This document shows, in pieces, positions 9,154 through 17,819 of a DNA stretch of 64,000 nt. The stretch lies in the NCBI GenBank assembly GCA_048262715.1, contig JBLXEV010000008.1, forward strand, positions 124,001 through 188,000. Direction: 5' to 3'. How positions within the stretch are numbered: the stretch's first letter is position 1; each line of letters starts with the position of its first letter. Below the pieces are notes generated by a model. That model saw nothing but the letters and a program-made list of their open reading frames with translations. It made no database searches and was not told the DNA's origin. The position numbers and the translations under genes are program-made. Source of the DNA: Albirhodobacter sp048262715 (GTDB lineage: Bacteria > Pseudomonadota > Alphaproteobacteria > Rhodobacterales > Rhodobacteraceae).

Positions 9154-10656
9154 ATGCTGGAACTGCAAGGCATAAAAAAGAGCTTCGGCAAGATCGACGT
9201 CTTGCACGGCGTTGACCTGCGGATCCGCGGTGGCGAGGTCCATGCGCTGTTGGGCGAAAACGGAGCGGGAAAATCGACGCTGATGAAAATCGTCTGCGGG
9301 ATTCTTCAGCCGAGCGCGGGCAAGATCATCCTCGACGGGCAAGAGCGCCATTTCGCGGATTATGACGCGGCAATTGCGGCGGGCATCGGCATCGTGTTTC
9401 AAGAGTTCAGCCTGATCCCATATCTCACAGCGGTGGAAAACATGTTCCTCGCGCGTGAGATGAAAACCTCTTTCGGTCTTCTGGACCGCAAGGCGATGCG
9501 GGCGCGGGCGAAAGAGATTTTGGCGATGCTGGATGTGGATATCCCGCTCGATGTGCCGATCAAGCGGCTGTCCGTCGCAGAGCAACAGTTCGTGGAGATC
9601 GCGAAGGCGCTCTCTTTAGAGGCGCGGGTGCTCGTGCTCGATGAGCCGACGGCAACGCTGACGCCGTCCGAGGTCGCGCATCTGTTCAAGGTGATGCGCG
9701 AGCTGCGTAAGCAGGGCGTGGCGATTGTGTTTATCTCGCATCATTTGGACGAAATCTTCGAGATTTGTGACCATATCACCGTGCTGCGAGACGGCGAGTA
9801 TATTGCGGATTGCCCCGTCTCCGAGACCGATACCGATCGGCTGGTTGAGATGATGGTGGGCCGCCGGATCGAGAACAGCTTCCCGCCGAAACCCGCGATT
9901 GCGGCGGATGCTCCGGTTGTGCTGGACTGCGTTGAGGTGCAATTGCGCAAGGGCGGCCCTGTGTCGTCGTTCCAGTTGCGCCAAGGCGAGATCCTTGGGT
10001 TTGCGGGGCTTGTCGGATCCGGCCGAACGGAAACCGCACTGGCGATGCTGGGGGCGCATCCCTCGGTGCGTTGCAAGCTGCGCTTGGATGGCGAGGAGGC
10101 CCGCTTTCGTGAACCTGCGGATGCGCTGGCCCGTGGCATCGGATTGCTGCCCGAAAGCCGCAAGGATCAGGGGCTGATTACAAGCTTCTCAATCCTGCAC
10201 AATATCTCGATCAATAATTACGCCAAATACCGTAAACACCATTGGTTCCTTGATCTGAAGGCCGAAGGCACGGCCACCGACGCGGTGATGCGCAAAGTGG
10301 GCGTGAAGGCCCCCAATGCGGCGGCGCGTGTCGATACGCTCTCGGGTGGAAACCAGCAAAAGGTGGTTATTGCGCGCTGGCTCAACCACCAGATGCGGGT
10401 GTTGATCTTCGATGAGCCGACACGCGGCATTGATGTCGGGGCGAAGGCCGAGATTTACGCGCTCATGCGGGAATTCACCGCGCAGGGCTATTCCATCATC
10501 ATGATTTCCTCCGAACTGCCCGAGATCGTCGGCATGTCTGATCGTGTGTGCGTATTCCGCTCAGGCGGAATCGTCGCCACTGTCGAGGGCGCGGCGATCA
10601 CCTCGGAAGAGATCATGACACAGGCTACGACGGGGAGACTCCAGAATGTCGCATGA
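9154..10656 (+). CDS. Sugar ABC transporter ATPase, tandem nucleotide-binding domains
   Basis: A 500-residue RbsA/MglA-type ATPase with two fused ABC domains. The first has an intact Walker A (GENGAGKSTL near residue 38) and Walker B (VLVLDEPTATL). The second has the degenerate P-loop typical of this family (GLVGSGRTETAL) but a normal LSGGNQQKVVIARWL signature and LIFDEPTRGID. I chose ATG 9154, preceded by AGGAG; a longer frame from 9100 runs through the hairpin and is not likely translated. Its 3' end overlaps the permease gene by 11 bases, indicating coupled translation. Confidence 0.93.
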   Translation: MLELQGIKKSFGKIDVLHGVDLRIRGGEVHALLGENGAGKSTLMKIVCGILQPSAGKIILDGQERHFADYDAAIAAGIGIVFQEFSLIPYLTAVENMFLAREMKTSFGLLDRKAMRARAKEILAMLDVDIPLDVPIKRLSVAEQQFVEIAKALSLEARVLVLDEPTATLTPSEVAHLFKVMRELRKQGVAIVFISHHLDEIFEICDHITVLRDGEYIADCPVSETDTDRLVEMMVGRRIENSFPPKPAIAADAPVVLDCVEVQLRKGGPVSSFQLRQGEILGFAGLVGSGRTETALAMLGAHPSVRCKLRLDGEEARFREPADALARGIGLLPESRKDQGLITSFSILHNISINNYAKYRKHHWFLDLKAEGTATDAVMRKVGVKAPNAAARVDTLSGGNQQKVVIARWLNHQMRVLIFDEPTRGIDVGAKAEIYALMREFTAQGYSIIMISSELPEIVGMSDRVCVFRSGGIVATVEGAAITSEEIMTQATTGRLQNVA

Positions 10657-11617
10657 TGCAAATACCGCTGTGGCGGTCGAAAAAGGAAAAGGGCTCGGTT
10701 GGGTTCTGAAATCGCCGCTGGCCCTGCCGCTGATCGGGCTGGTGGTTGTCTCGGGGCTGATGGGCTTCGCCTCTGACAACTTCTTCTCGGTCGATAACCT
10801 GCTTAATGTGCTGCGGCAGGTCTCCATTGTGGGGATTCTCGCCGTTGGCATGAGTTTTGTGATCCTGACGGGTGGGATTGATCTCTCCGTGGGGGCCGTC
10901 ATGGCGCTGGCAGGAACGATTGCGGCCGGGCTGATGGTCAATATGGGACTGCCCGGTTGGGTCGGCCTTTTGGCTGGCGTCGGGCTTGGGATCGTGCTCG
11001 GGCTTTTTAACGGGATCCTCGTCGCGTGGGGGCGGATGCCGGCGATCATTGTCACCCTCGCGACAATGGGCATGGCGCGAGGCTTTGGCCTTTTGTATTC
11101 GGGCGGCTATCCGATTTCCGGCCTGCCGTCTTGGATCTCGTGGTTCGGGATCGGGCGGATCGGGATCATTCCAGTCCCTGTCATCCTGATGTTCGTGATC
11201 TACGCGCTGGCATGGGTGCTGCTGCAACGCACCGCCTTTGGCCGCCATGTCTATGCGATTGGCGGCAATGAGATGGCGGCGAAGCTTTCGGGCGTGAAAA
11301 CCCAATATGTGAAGCTGGCCGTTTATGGGATTTCCGGCCTGACCGCCTCGCTCGCGGCGATCATCCTGACGGGGCGTCTGATGTCCGGTCAGCCCAATGC
11401 GGGCGTCGGATTTGAGTTGGACGCGATTGCGGCGGTGGTTCTGGGCGGCACGGCAATTGCAGGCGGTCGCGGGTTGATCCTGGGCACGCTCATCGGCGCG
11501 ATCCTGCTCGGCATCCTGAACAACGGCCTCAATCTGATGGGCATCAACCCGTATATGCAAGACGTCATCAAGGGCGCCATCATCCTTCTCGCGATCTATA
11601 TCGGGCGCGAATGGTAA
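10646..11617 (+). CDS. Sugar ABC transporter permease (RbsC-like)
   Basis: A 323-residue inner-membrane permease with about nine or ten hydrophobic segments. It has the family pattern NFFSVDNLLNVLRQVSIVGILAVGMSFVILTGGIDLSVGAVMAL near the N-terminus and the GRHVYAIGGNEMAAKLSGV coupling loop in the middle. It forms the translocation channel as a homodimer with the ATPase and binding protein of the same operon. Its start lies inside the end of the ATPase gene. Confidence 0.93.
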   Translation: MSHDANTAVAVEKGKGLGWVLKSPLALPLIGLVVVSGLMGFASDNFFSVDNLLNVLRQVSIVGILAVGMSFVILTGGIDLSVGAVMALAGTIAAGLMVNMGLPGWVGLLAGVGLGIVLGLFNGILVAWGRMPAIIVTLATMGMARGFGLLYSGGYPISGLPSWISWFGIGRIGIIPVPVILMFVIYALAWVLLQRTAFGRHVYAIGGNEMAAKLSGVKTQYVKLAVYGISGLTASLAAIILTGRLMSGQPNAGVGFELDAIAAVVLGGTAIAGGRGLILGTLIGAILLGILNNGLNLMGINPYMQDVIKGAIILLAIYIGREW

Positions 11618-11623
11618 GCCTGC

Positions 11624-11654
11624 CTGCGCCTTGGCAAGAGCTGCCGAGGCGCAG
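11624..11654 (+). other. Hairpin between permease and ribitol dehydrogenase genes
   Basis: CTGCGCCTTGGCA and TGCCGAGGCGCAG pair in 12 of 13 positions around a five-base loop. No T-run follows, so it looks like an attenuator or stability element that separates transporter from enzyme expression. Confidence 0.55.
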
Positions 11655-11689
11655 ACCCCTCCCCAACACCAAGACTTAGGAGAACCTAT

Positions 11690-12421
11690 ATGTCTCACTC
11701 GCTGGAAGGCAAAATTGCCGTCGTCACCGGCGCCGCTTCGGGTATCGGATTGGCCGCGACAAAGATGCTGCTGCGCAACGGAGTCACCGTTGTCATGGTC
11801 GATTGGAACGAGGCCGCACTGGCCAAGCTGGTGCAAGATCTGGGGGAAAAAGCAATCCCGCAGGTCACCAATCTGCTGGATCCGGAAAGCTGCAAAGCGA
11901 TGATCCCCGAAGTGCTGGCAAAGGTCGACCATATCGACATCCTCTACAGCAACGCGGGCACCTATATCGGCGGCGATCTTTGGGAGACGGATGCCGATAC
12001 AATCGACCGGATGCTGACCCTGAACGTCAATGCCGCGATCAAGAATATCCAAGCGGTTGTGCCACATATGATGGCGCGCAAGACGGGCGATATCATCGTG
12101 ACCTGCTCGATCTCTGGCCATTTCCCTGCGGAATGGGAGCCGATCTATTCTGCCTCGAAATGGGCGATCACCAGCTTTGTGCAGGGCGTGCGCCGCCAGA
12201 TGATCCCCTACGGTGTCCGCGTGGCGCAGGTCTCGCCCGGGCCTGTGGTCTCGGCACTTCTGGCGGATTGGCCGGAAGAGAACCTGCGCAAAGCGAAGGA
12301 AGAAGGCGCGCTGATGGATCCCGAGGAGGTCTCGGAAGCGGTCGAGTTCATGCTGACCCGCAAGCGGCAAGTGACGGTGCGCGATCTGATTGTCCTGCCC
12401 ACGTCTTTCGCGCGGATGTAA
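11690..12421 (+). CDS. rbtD: Ribitol 2-dehydrogenase (SDR)
   Basis: A 243-residue classical short-chain dehydrogenase. The cofactor motif is TGAASGIG and the catalytic set includes Ser in TCSISG and the YSASK motif. Features recalled from Klebsiella ribitol dehydrogenase are present: SNAGTYIGG, the WEPIYSASKWAI stretch, GVRVAQVSPGPVVSALLADWP, and a C-terminus of the form VTVRDLIVLP. It would oxidise ribitol to D-ribulose with NAD in the cytoplasm. It follows the ABC importer genes in the same direction, so ribitol or a related pentitol is a likely transported substrate, and the kinase at the left edge could phosphorylate the product. Confidence 0.85.
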   Translation: MSHSLEGKIAVVTGAASGIGLAATKMLLRNGVTVVMVDWNEAALAKLVQDLGEKAIPQVTNLLDPESCKAMIPEVLAKVDHIDILYSNAGTYIGGDLWETDADTIDRMLTLNVNAAIKNIQAVVPHMMARKTGDIIVTCSISGHFPAEWEPIYSASKWAITSFVQGVRRQMIPYGVRVAQVSPGPVVSALLADWPEENLRKAKEEGALMDPEEVSEAVEFMLTRKRQVTVRDLIVLPTSFARM

Positions 12422-12507
12422 CTGGCGACCTGCCGCCTCCAACCGTTCATCCCTATTCTCACCGGCCTCAAGGCCCTGAGACACACCGCTTATCCTGAGA
12501 GGGTATC

Positions 12508-13233
12508 ATGCAATTTTCCGGTAAATCCGTCATCATCACGGGCGCGGGCAAGGGGATCGGCCGCGCCTGCGCCGAGGTCATGGCCGCGCGCGGGGCACAG
12601 ATCATCGCGTTGAGCCGCACCCAATCGGATCTCGACGCTTTGCGCGACGAGATCGGCGGGCGCTCGATCTGCGTTGATCTGCAAGATCCTGCAGCCACGC
12701 GCGCCGCGATGGCGGAGGCGGGCACCGCTGATTTTTTGATCAATAGCGCGGGCATCAATGTGCTGGAAAACAGCTTCGAGATGACCGAGGCAGGCTATGA
12801 GGCCGTTCTGGGGGTGAACCTGCGCGCCGCGCTGATCACCTGTCAGGAATTCGGGCGCGCGCGGGTGGCGGCAGGCGGCGGCGGTGCAATCGTCAATATC
12901 AGCTCGATTGCAGGGCATCGCGGTTTCACCGAGCATCTTTGCTATGCGGCGTCCAAGGCAGGGTTGGAAGGCGCAAGCCGCGTTCTGGCGAAAGAGTTCG
13001 GGCCGCATGGCATCCGCGTGAATTGTGTTGCGCCAACGATTACTTTGACGGAGCTTGCCGCCGGAACCTGGTCAGATCCGGTGAAGTCCCAGCCGATGAT
13101 GGTGCGCCATCCGGTGGAGCGGTTTGCCGAGGCGGATGAGGTGGCCGAGAGCATCGCGATGTTGCTCTCAAACGATGCCAAGATGATCACGGGGGCGGTT
13201 GTGCCGATAGATGGTGGGTTCTTGGCGGTGTGA
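12508..13233 (+). CDS. L-xylulose reductase-like SDR
   Basis: A 241-residue classical SDR with cofactor motif TGAGKGIGR and a YAASK catalytic pair. It shares features with the dicarbonyl/L-xylulose reductase group: SRTQSDLDAL after the second strand, a LINSAGINVL segment, and TWSDPVK in the substrate loop. Such enzymes interconvert xylitol and L-xylulose with NADP(H). Combined with the xylitol dehydrogenase upstream, this could link L-xylulose or L-arabinitol to D-xylulose. Related SDRs act on D-threitol or other polyols, so the substrate is not certain. It is the last gene of the plus-strand polyol block and ends at a strong bidirectional terminator. Confidence 0.75.
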   Translation: MQFSGKSVIITGAGKGIGRACAEVMAARGAQIIALSRTQSDLDALRDEIGGRSICVDLQDPAATRAAMAEAGTADFLINSAGINVLENSFEMTEAGYEAVLGVNLRAALITCQEFGRARVAAGGGGAIVNISSIAGHRGFTEHLCYAASKAGLEGASRVLAKEFGPHGIRVNCVAPTITLTELAAGTWSDPVKSQPMMVRHPVERFAEADEVAESIAMLLSNDAKMITGAVVPIDGGFLAV

Positions 13234-13257
13234 CAGCTACCGTGTCGGGCGCAGTGT

Positions 13258-13283
13258 TGGCCTGAGCGCGTTCGCTCAGGCCA
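13258..13283. terminator. Bidirectional terminator between convergent genes
   Basis: TGGCCTGAGCG and CGCTCAGGCCA form a perfect 11-pair stem with a four-base loop. It sits between the polyol block (plus) and the flavin reductase (minus), and overlaps the last codons of the latter. Confidence 0.75.
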
Positions 13284-13773
13284 TTGCCTGTTCTGTGAGG
13301 CGGTGGAACCGCGCGCCTGCATAGACCAGCGCTTCCCCTGCCGTAATGGCGACATCCTCGATACGGCCGATAAAGATCCGGTGCGTTCCCGCCTCGGTAT
13401 CTTCCAGCACCTCGCACGACAGGCTGGCAAGCGCGCCGCGCAAACGCGGCAGGCCGCGCGTGCATTCCTGCCAGTCGCCCAAGTCAAACTTATCCAGCCC
13501 GCTGCGCCCGCCAGCGCCTGCAAAGCCCATCGCGAGATCGGCATGCTCCTGCGCCAAGAGTTGCACGCTGAAGCGCCCAGAGCGCGCGATTTCCATGCAG
13601 GTTCCGGTGCGATTGTTCACACACACAAGTAAGCTGGGCGGACTGTCTGTGACCGAGCAGACAGCGGTTGCGGTGATCCCGCGACGTGTCTCCCCCGTTC
13701 CGGTGGTAATCACCGTCACCGCACCGGGGAAGAGTGCCATGGTTTGACGAAAGCAGGGAATGTCGATGGTCAT
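13276..13773 (-). CDS. Flavin reductase of a two-component monooxygenase (StyB/HpaC-like)
   Basis: A 165-residue protein of the flavin reductase-like domain family. The N-terminus has FRQTMALFPGAVTVITTG, followed by GITATAVCSVTDSPPSLLVCVN near residues 32-53, the flavin-contact region. It ends with GEALVYAGARFHRL. It reduces FAD or FMN with NAD(P)H and hands it to the oxygenase encoded one base upstream. Order SDR, oxygenase, reductase on one transcript supports a dedicated partner. Confidence 0.87.
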   Translation of the reverse strand: MTIDIPCFRQTMALFPGAVTVITTGTGETRRGITATAVCSVTDSPPSLLVCVNNRTGTCMEIARSGRFSVQLLAQEHADLAMGFAGAGGRSGLDKFDLGDWQECTRGLPRLRGALASLSCEVLEDTEAGTHRIFIGRIEDVAITAGEALVYAGARFHRLTEQAMA

Positions 13774-13774
13774 A

Positions 13775-15004
13775 TCAGGCCGCCTGCAAGCTGGAGAGAT
13801 AGTCTTGCGCCGCCGAAGGGTCCGCGAACCAAGGGAAGAAATCGCGCGGGTCGTCGAAGGCGTTGGCGATCCGGTGCGCCAACCCTGGCAGCACCTGTGC
13901 CGAACCCATGATATCCAGCACGAAGGGCGGTGGCGGCAAGAGCATCATGTTTGTCCAACGCACGACCCATTGCGCATACTCCCAGAACCGCTCGAATGTT
14001 GCCTCCATCCAGACAGCATCGAAGGGCTGATCGCCATGGCGCAGGATCGCATCGAGGTAGACGCCCGCCGCTTTCGCGGCATTATTCGCGCCTTGCCCCG
14101 TGATCGGATCATTAAGGCAGACCGCATCGCCCAGCCCCAACACTTTCGCGCCGGAGGGCAGGGTGCCGACGGGTTTGCGCACCGTCGGCGGGAAACGCCC
14201 CGCAAGCACGCCGCCGTCATCGGTCAGCTCGATAGTCTTACAGCGGTTTGCCTCCCACGGCAGATAGGTGTCGAGGATCTCCTTAGAGCGCGCGAGATGC
14301 TCGGTCGGGGTTTTGATATCGCGCCAGCAATCCATCGGCCCATTTGGCACGCCCTCAAACACCATGATCTCGCAAGGCCCAGATTTGGTCAGTGCGGGGA
14401 AGACGAAATACTCGCCCACGCCGGGGATCAAGTTGAAACTCACTGCGGAATAGGGCGCGCGTGGCACCATACCGTGAACATAGGTCAGGGCCAGTGCGCG
14501 CTGGGGCGCATCGAAGGGCGAGCGCTCGGCGTCGCGCTCAAACAGCTTACCGATATCGCCCTTGCCCGAAGCGACAATCACCAGATCAGCGGATTTTGCC
14601 TCCATCTCCAGCATCGCGATATCGGCCTGCGCGATCACCAGCTTGCCGCCCAGACGCTCATACTCGGCCAGCCAGCGCGGCATCTTCACGCGCTGGTCGA
14701 TTGATTGACCGACAGACTCCAGCCGGGCGGACCAATCGATGACCTTTCCTTGCCCTTCTGGATGCGGCACGGCGAAGGCGATCCCTTCAACGGGGGGGCA
14801 TTCCGCTTCCCAGAAATTGATCCCGAGGGCGCGCTCAAGGCCGAGGGCCGCATCGAACTGGCATTGCGAGGAGGTGACGCGGCCATTCGCGATCTCTTCG
14901 GCGTTACGATCTTGGATCATTTTGACACCGTAGCCTTTTTGCAAAAGCCCGATTCCCAGTTGCAGGCCGGATTGTCCGCCGCCGACGATGGTAATGTTCT
15001 TCAT
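13775..15004 (-). CDS. StyA-like FAD-dependent monooxygenase (styrene/indole oxygenase type)
   Basis: A 409-residue flavoprotein. It begins with the FAD Rossmann motif IVGGGQSG at 6-13. It also shows features I recall from styrene monooxygenase StyA: FERDAERSPFDAPQRAL in the middle, GLGDAVCLNDPITGQGAN as the second FAD motif, and RWTNMMLLPP near the C-terminus. Family members use reduced FAD from a separate reductase to epoxidise styrene or indole. The start at 15004 has AGGAGA upstream; a longer frame exists but is not typical. Databases often mislabel this group as alanine-phosphoribitol ligase. The adjacent SDR and AraC gene match the layout of indole-degradation clusters described in Acinetobacter, so indole or a substituted indole is the favoured substrate. 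Confidence 0.82.
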   Translation of the reverse strand: MKNITIVGGGQSGLQLGIGLLQKGYGVKMIQDRNAEEIANGRVTSSQCQFDAALGLERALGINFWEAECPPVEGIAFAVPHPEGQGKVIDWSARLESVGQSIDQRVKMPRWLAEYERLGGKLVIAQADIAMLEMEAKSADLVIVASGKGDIGKLFERDAERSPFDAPQRALALTYVHGMVPRAPYSAVSFNLIPGVGEYFVFPALTKSGPCEIMVFEGVPNGPMDCWRDIKTPTEHLARSKEILDTYLPWEANRCKTIELTDDGGVLAGRFPPTVRKPVGTLPSGAKVLGLGDAVCLNDPITGQGANNAAKAAGVYLDAILRHGDQPFDAVWMEATFERFWEYAQWVVRWTNMMLLPPPPFVLDIMGSAQVLPGLAHRIANAFDDPRDFFPWFADPSAAQDYLSSLQAA

Positions 15005-15029
15005 TTTCTTTCTCCTGTTGGGGGGTGGC

Positions 15030-15806
15030 TCAATCCATGAGGCGGGGGATGGCGGGGGTTTTCCCCTCTGGGCCCATCGCGGTGTAACCGCCGTCCACGC
15101 GGATATCGGTGCCGGTGATAAAACTTGCGTCTTGCGAGCATAGGAACATGACCGCATTCGCAACCTCTTCAGGGTCGCCGACGCGATCAAACAGGTGGTA
15201 ATCCGCGCCGACCCTATCCGTCTTTTCGCGGTCGCCACTTGTCAGGCTGTCCATGATGTTTGACCACGTCCATCCGGGAGAGACCGCATTGACGCGGATT
15301 CCGTCGGGCGCGAGATCCATCGCCTGATTGCGGGTCAGTTGCAGGATCGCAGCTTTCGAGACGGGATAGATCCAGCGCCCGGTTTGCGCCACGCGTGCGG
15401 AGATCGAGCCGAAATTCACAATCGCGCCCTTGGTCTTTTTCAACTCTTCGCGGGCGGCCTGCATCAGCATTACCGAGCCGACAAGGTTCACATCCAAAGC
15501 GTCTAGCCATTCGGCGCGGGTGCTCTGTGCCCCGTTATCGAGATAGGTCGCGGCGACATTGACGAGAAAATCGATCCGGCCAAAGCGCTCTTTGGTGGCT
15601 GCGATCAACGCTTTGATATCATTGTCGGAGCGCAGATCAGTACGCTGGAAATGCACCGTGTCGCAGGCAAGTTTCGCGCCATTCTCGGAATCAATATCTG
15701 CGACGACCACTTTAACGCCTCGGGCTTTGAACGCCTCCACGACGGCCACGCCGATTTTAGTCGCACCCCCCGGAACAATCGCCACTTTGTCTGTCAAACC
15801 ACGCAT
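15030..15806 (-). CDS. SDR, possible dihydrodiol/dioxindole dehydrogenase
   Basis: A 258-residue classical SDR. The cofactor motif is slightly unusual (VPGGATKIG instead of TGGxxGIG), with an acidic ADID after the second strand that favours NAD. Ser in FGSIS and the YPVSK motif are present. FITGTDIRVDGGYTAMGPEG closes the protein. It is the first gene of the three-gene minus operon with the StyA-like oxygenase and reductase, which suggests oxidation of the hydroxylated product. In indole loci the comparable SDR oxidises indole dihydrodiol. The substrate is inferred from context. Confidence 0.75.
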   Translation of the reverse strand: MRGLTDKVAIVPGGATKIGVAVVEAFKARGVKVVVADIDSENGAKLACDTVHFQRTDLRSDNDIKALIAATKERFGRIDFLVNVAATYLDNGAQSTRAEWLDALDVNLVGSVMLMQAAREELKKTKGAIVNFGSISARVAQTGRWIYPVSKAAILQLTRNQAMDLAPDGIRVNAVSPGWTWSNIMDSLTSGDREKTDRVGADYHLFDRVGDPEEVANAVMFLCSQDASFITGTDIRVDGGYTAMGPEGKTPAIPRLMD

Positions 15807-15972
15807 GTTGATCCCCCTGTTTTTGCGCCTTCAGAAAAGAAAGCTTGCAGAAAGCAGGGCAGGTGGCGCTATCCTGATTGCGCGACGAGTGTCCGCTTTG
15901 CGCATTTATATGCTTTAGGTTTAAAGTTGGTGGCGGTTGTGGACAGAATCTGACGCGTGCGGAGGAGGGGGC
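15807..15972. promoter_or_regulatory. Divergent promoter region, SDR/StyA operon and AraC gene
   Basis: 166 bases separate the divergent starts. It contains CTTTAGGTTTAAAG at 15913-15926, an inverted repeat (CTTTA/TAAAG) whose TTTAGG core resembles sites in other intergenic regions of the catabolic cluster. No confident -35/-10 pair was assigned. Confidence 0.4.
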
Positions 15973-16983
15973 GTGAGGGCGATGACAGGGCTTGAGGGGG
16001 CGACAACTGTGCTGCCGCTTGCTGGGTATCCGCTATTTTCGAGCGGGGATCTGGCCGAGACACGCGAACGGGTCGCGCAAGTGTATTGCGATCATCGGCT
16101 TGAAATGATCGGGCGAGGGGCGCTCACCGCGCGCCACAATCGGCTGGCGGGGCAAAGCCTTTCGATCAATGTAATGACCTATGGTGCCAAGACCCTGATC
16201 GCGCCTGGCGCATTGGAGCGGTTCTACCTGTTCCAGCTCCCGCTTCACGGATCGGCCTCGGTGACCAATGGGGTGAATCGCCATGAGATCGGCGGCGGCT
16301 TTAGTGGTGTGCTGAATCCTGACGCGCCGACCTGCATGATCTGGAGCGAGGGCTGCGTGCAGCTTTTGGTTCAGGTCGAGAAGGAAGCGCTGAACGCCGT
16401 CGCGCGGGCAGAGTTTGGCCTGCCGTCGGGCCATGATCTGCGCTTCGACGGGGCCAATGATCTGCGCGGTCCGCGTGGGCGTGCCCTACTCGGCGTGCTC
16501 GACTGTGTGATGCGCGAGGCGGAGGCGGGCGCGGATTTGATCGGTGGCACCGGCCTGCTCGCGCGGCAGCTTGAGCGGACGCTGATGGTCGGGCTGTTGC
16601 AAACGCAAAAGCACAATCTGCAACCTGCAAATATCGCGGGCTCCGGGCCGATGCCGCGGATGTTGCGCCATGCGGAAGAGTATATGCGGGGCAACCTGCA
16701 TCTGCCGATCATGATCGAGGATATCGCGCAGGCAGCGGGCACTGGCGTGCGCAACTTGCAAGCCAGTTTCCGCGAGCGCTATGGGCGAACGCCGATGGCC
16801 GTGTTGCGTGATTTGCGGCTGGAACGCGCGTGGCAGGATCTCTCAAACCCAGTGCCCCAAACCACGGTGACCGATGTGGCGACGGGTCTCGGATTCTTTC
16901 ATCTGGGGCGGTTTTCCGAACAGTATCGCAAGAAATTCGGCTGCACCCCGATTGAGACTTTGCGCGCCGCGAAGCGCCCTTAG
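15973..16983 (+). CDS. AraC-family activator of the StyA-like operon
   Basis: A protein of about 336 residues. The N-terminal two thirds match the AraC-binding-like domain found in aromatic-pathway activators (LSINVMTYGAKTLIAPGALERFYLFQLPLHGSASV). The C-terminal 100 residues hold a double helix-turn-helix with VTDVATGLGFFHLGRFSEQYRKKFG. I chose GTG 15973, five bases after GGAGGAG; ATG 15982 is an alternative. It is divergent from the SDR-oxygenase-reductase operon and probably activates it. Its stop overlaps the stop of the convergent ABC ATPase gene by four bases. Confidence 0.87.
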   Translation: MRAMTGLEGATTVLPLAGYPLFSSGDLAETRERVAQVYCDHRLEMIGRGALTARHNRLAGQSLSINVMTYGAKTLIAPGALERFYLFQLPLHGSASVTNGVNRHEIGGGFSGVLNPDAPTCMIWSEGCVQLLVQVEKEALNAVARAEFGLPSGHDLRFDGANDLRGPRGRALLGVLDCVMREAEAGADLIGGTGLLARQLERTLMVGLLQTQKHNLQPANIAGSGPMPRMLRHAEEYMRGNLHLPIMIEDIAQAAGTGVRNLQASFRERYGRTPMAVLRDLRLERAWQDLSNPVPQTTVTDVATGLGFFHLGRFSEQYRKKFGCTPIETLRAAKRP

Positions 16984-17819
16984 TCGAGGTCCGGCCCCTC
17001 GTCCCACCATGCTTCGTCGATTTCGGGGCGGGGAATTGCGGCCAGCAGCGCCTTCGTGATTTCTGAGGTCGGGTGCTCGAACACCTCTTCCACCGGCCCC
17101 TCATCAACGATTTCTCCGTGATGCAGCACCACAACCCGATCACACAGATGCCGAATGACCGAGAGGTCGTGACTGATGAACGCCAAGGTGAGCCCCATAT
17201 CGCGCGCCAGATTGGCCAAGAGCGAGAGCACTTGCGCCTGACTGGAGACATCGAGGCCAGAGACGATTTCATCCGCTAGAATGAAGCGCGGCTGCAAGGC
17301 GATGGCGCGGGCAATCCCGACGCGCTGACGCTGCCCGCCAGAAAGCTCATGCGGGTATCGGTCCGCGAAAGCGGCGGGCAGACCGACTTTCGTAAGGGCG
17401 GAAATCGCATCGCGGCGGCTGCCACCGCGCCCGTAGCGCTTCATCGGCTGGGCAATGATCCGCCAGACTTTGTGGCGCGGATTGAGCGAAGACATCGGAT
17501 CTTGGAAGATCATTTGCAGGTCGCGGCGCAGCGGGCGTAGGGCGGCCTCATTAAGTTGCGCGATATCCTTGCCGTCAAAGAACACGCCGCCAGTATCTGG
17601 CGCGAGCAGCCGCACGAGCACGCGGCCAAAGCTGGATTTTCCCGACCCGCTTTCCCCCACGATCCCCGTGATGCAGCCTTCGGGGAGATCGAGGCTCAGG
17701 CCTTTGAGCACTTCGATCCGCGGGGCGGGGCCAAGGAGTGGCTTATTCGCCCGGTCGGGGAACGACAGGCGCAGATCACGGATTGAAAAGAGAGCGGGGC
17801 TGGTTTGGGCAGGTGTCAC
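16980..17819 (-). CDS. Oligopeptide-type ABC transporter ATPase, second subunit (DppF/OppF-like)
   Basis: A 279-residue ABC ATPase with Walker A GESGSGKSSF, signature LSGGQRQRVGIARAI and Walker B FILADEIVSGLDVSSQ. IFQDPMSSLNPRHKV is typical of the peptide subfamily. The C-terminus is shorter than in many DppF proteins and lacks most of the oligopeptide C-terminal extension. It is the last gene of a five-gene operon and overlaps the preceding ATPase by four bases. Confidence 0.9.
   Translation of the reverse strand: MTPAQTSPALFSIRDLRLSFPDRANKPLLGPAPRIEVLKGLSLDLPEGCITGIVGESGSGKSSFGRVLVRLLAPDTGGVFFDGKDIAQLNEAALRPLRRDLQMIFQDPMSSLNPRHKVWRIIAQPMKRYGRGGSRRDAISALTKVGLPAAFADRYPHELSGGQRQRVGIARAIALQPRFILADEIVSGLDVSSQAQVLSLLANLARDMGLTLAFISHDLSVIRHLCDRVVVLHHGEIVDEGPVEEVFEHPTSEITKALLAAIPRPEIDEAWWDEGPDLD

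Noticed and set aside
10625..12484. A 619-codon open frame on the minus strand
   Set aside because: It is antisense to the sugar permease and ribitol dehydrogenase, both with clear domains. Its predicted protein is rich in Arg, His and Gln, as expected of a reverse-strand shadow in GC-rich DNA.
13775..15004. Alanine-phosphoribitol ligase label for the StyA-like protein
   Set aside because: This is a common database label for the family. The FAD motifs and the flavin reductase partner show a monooxygenase.
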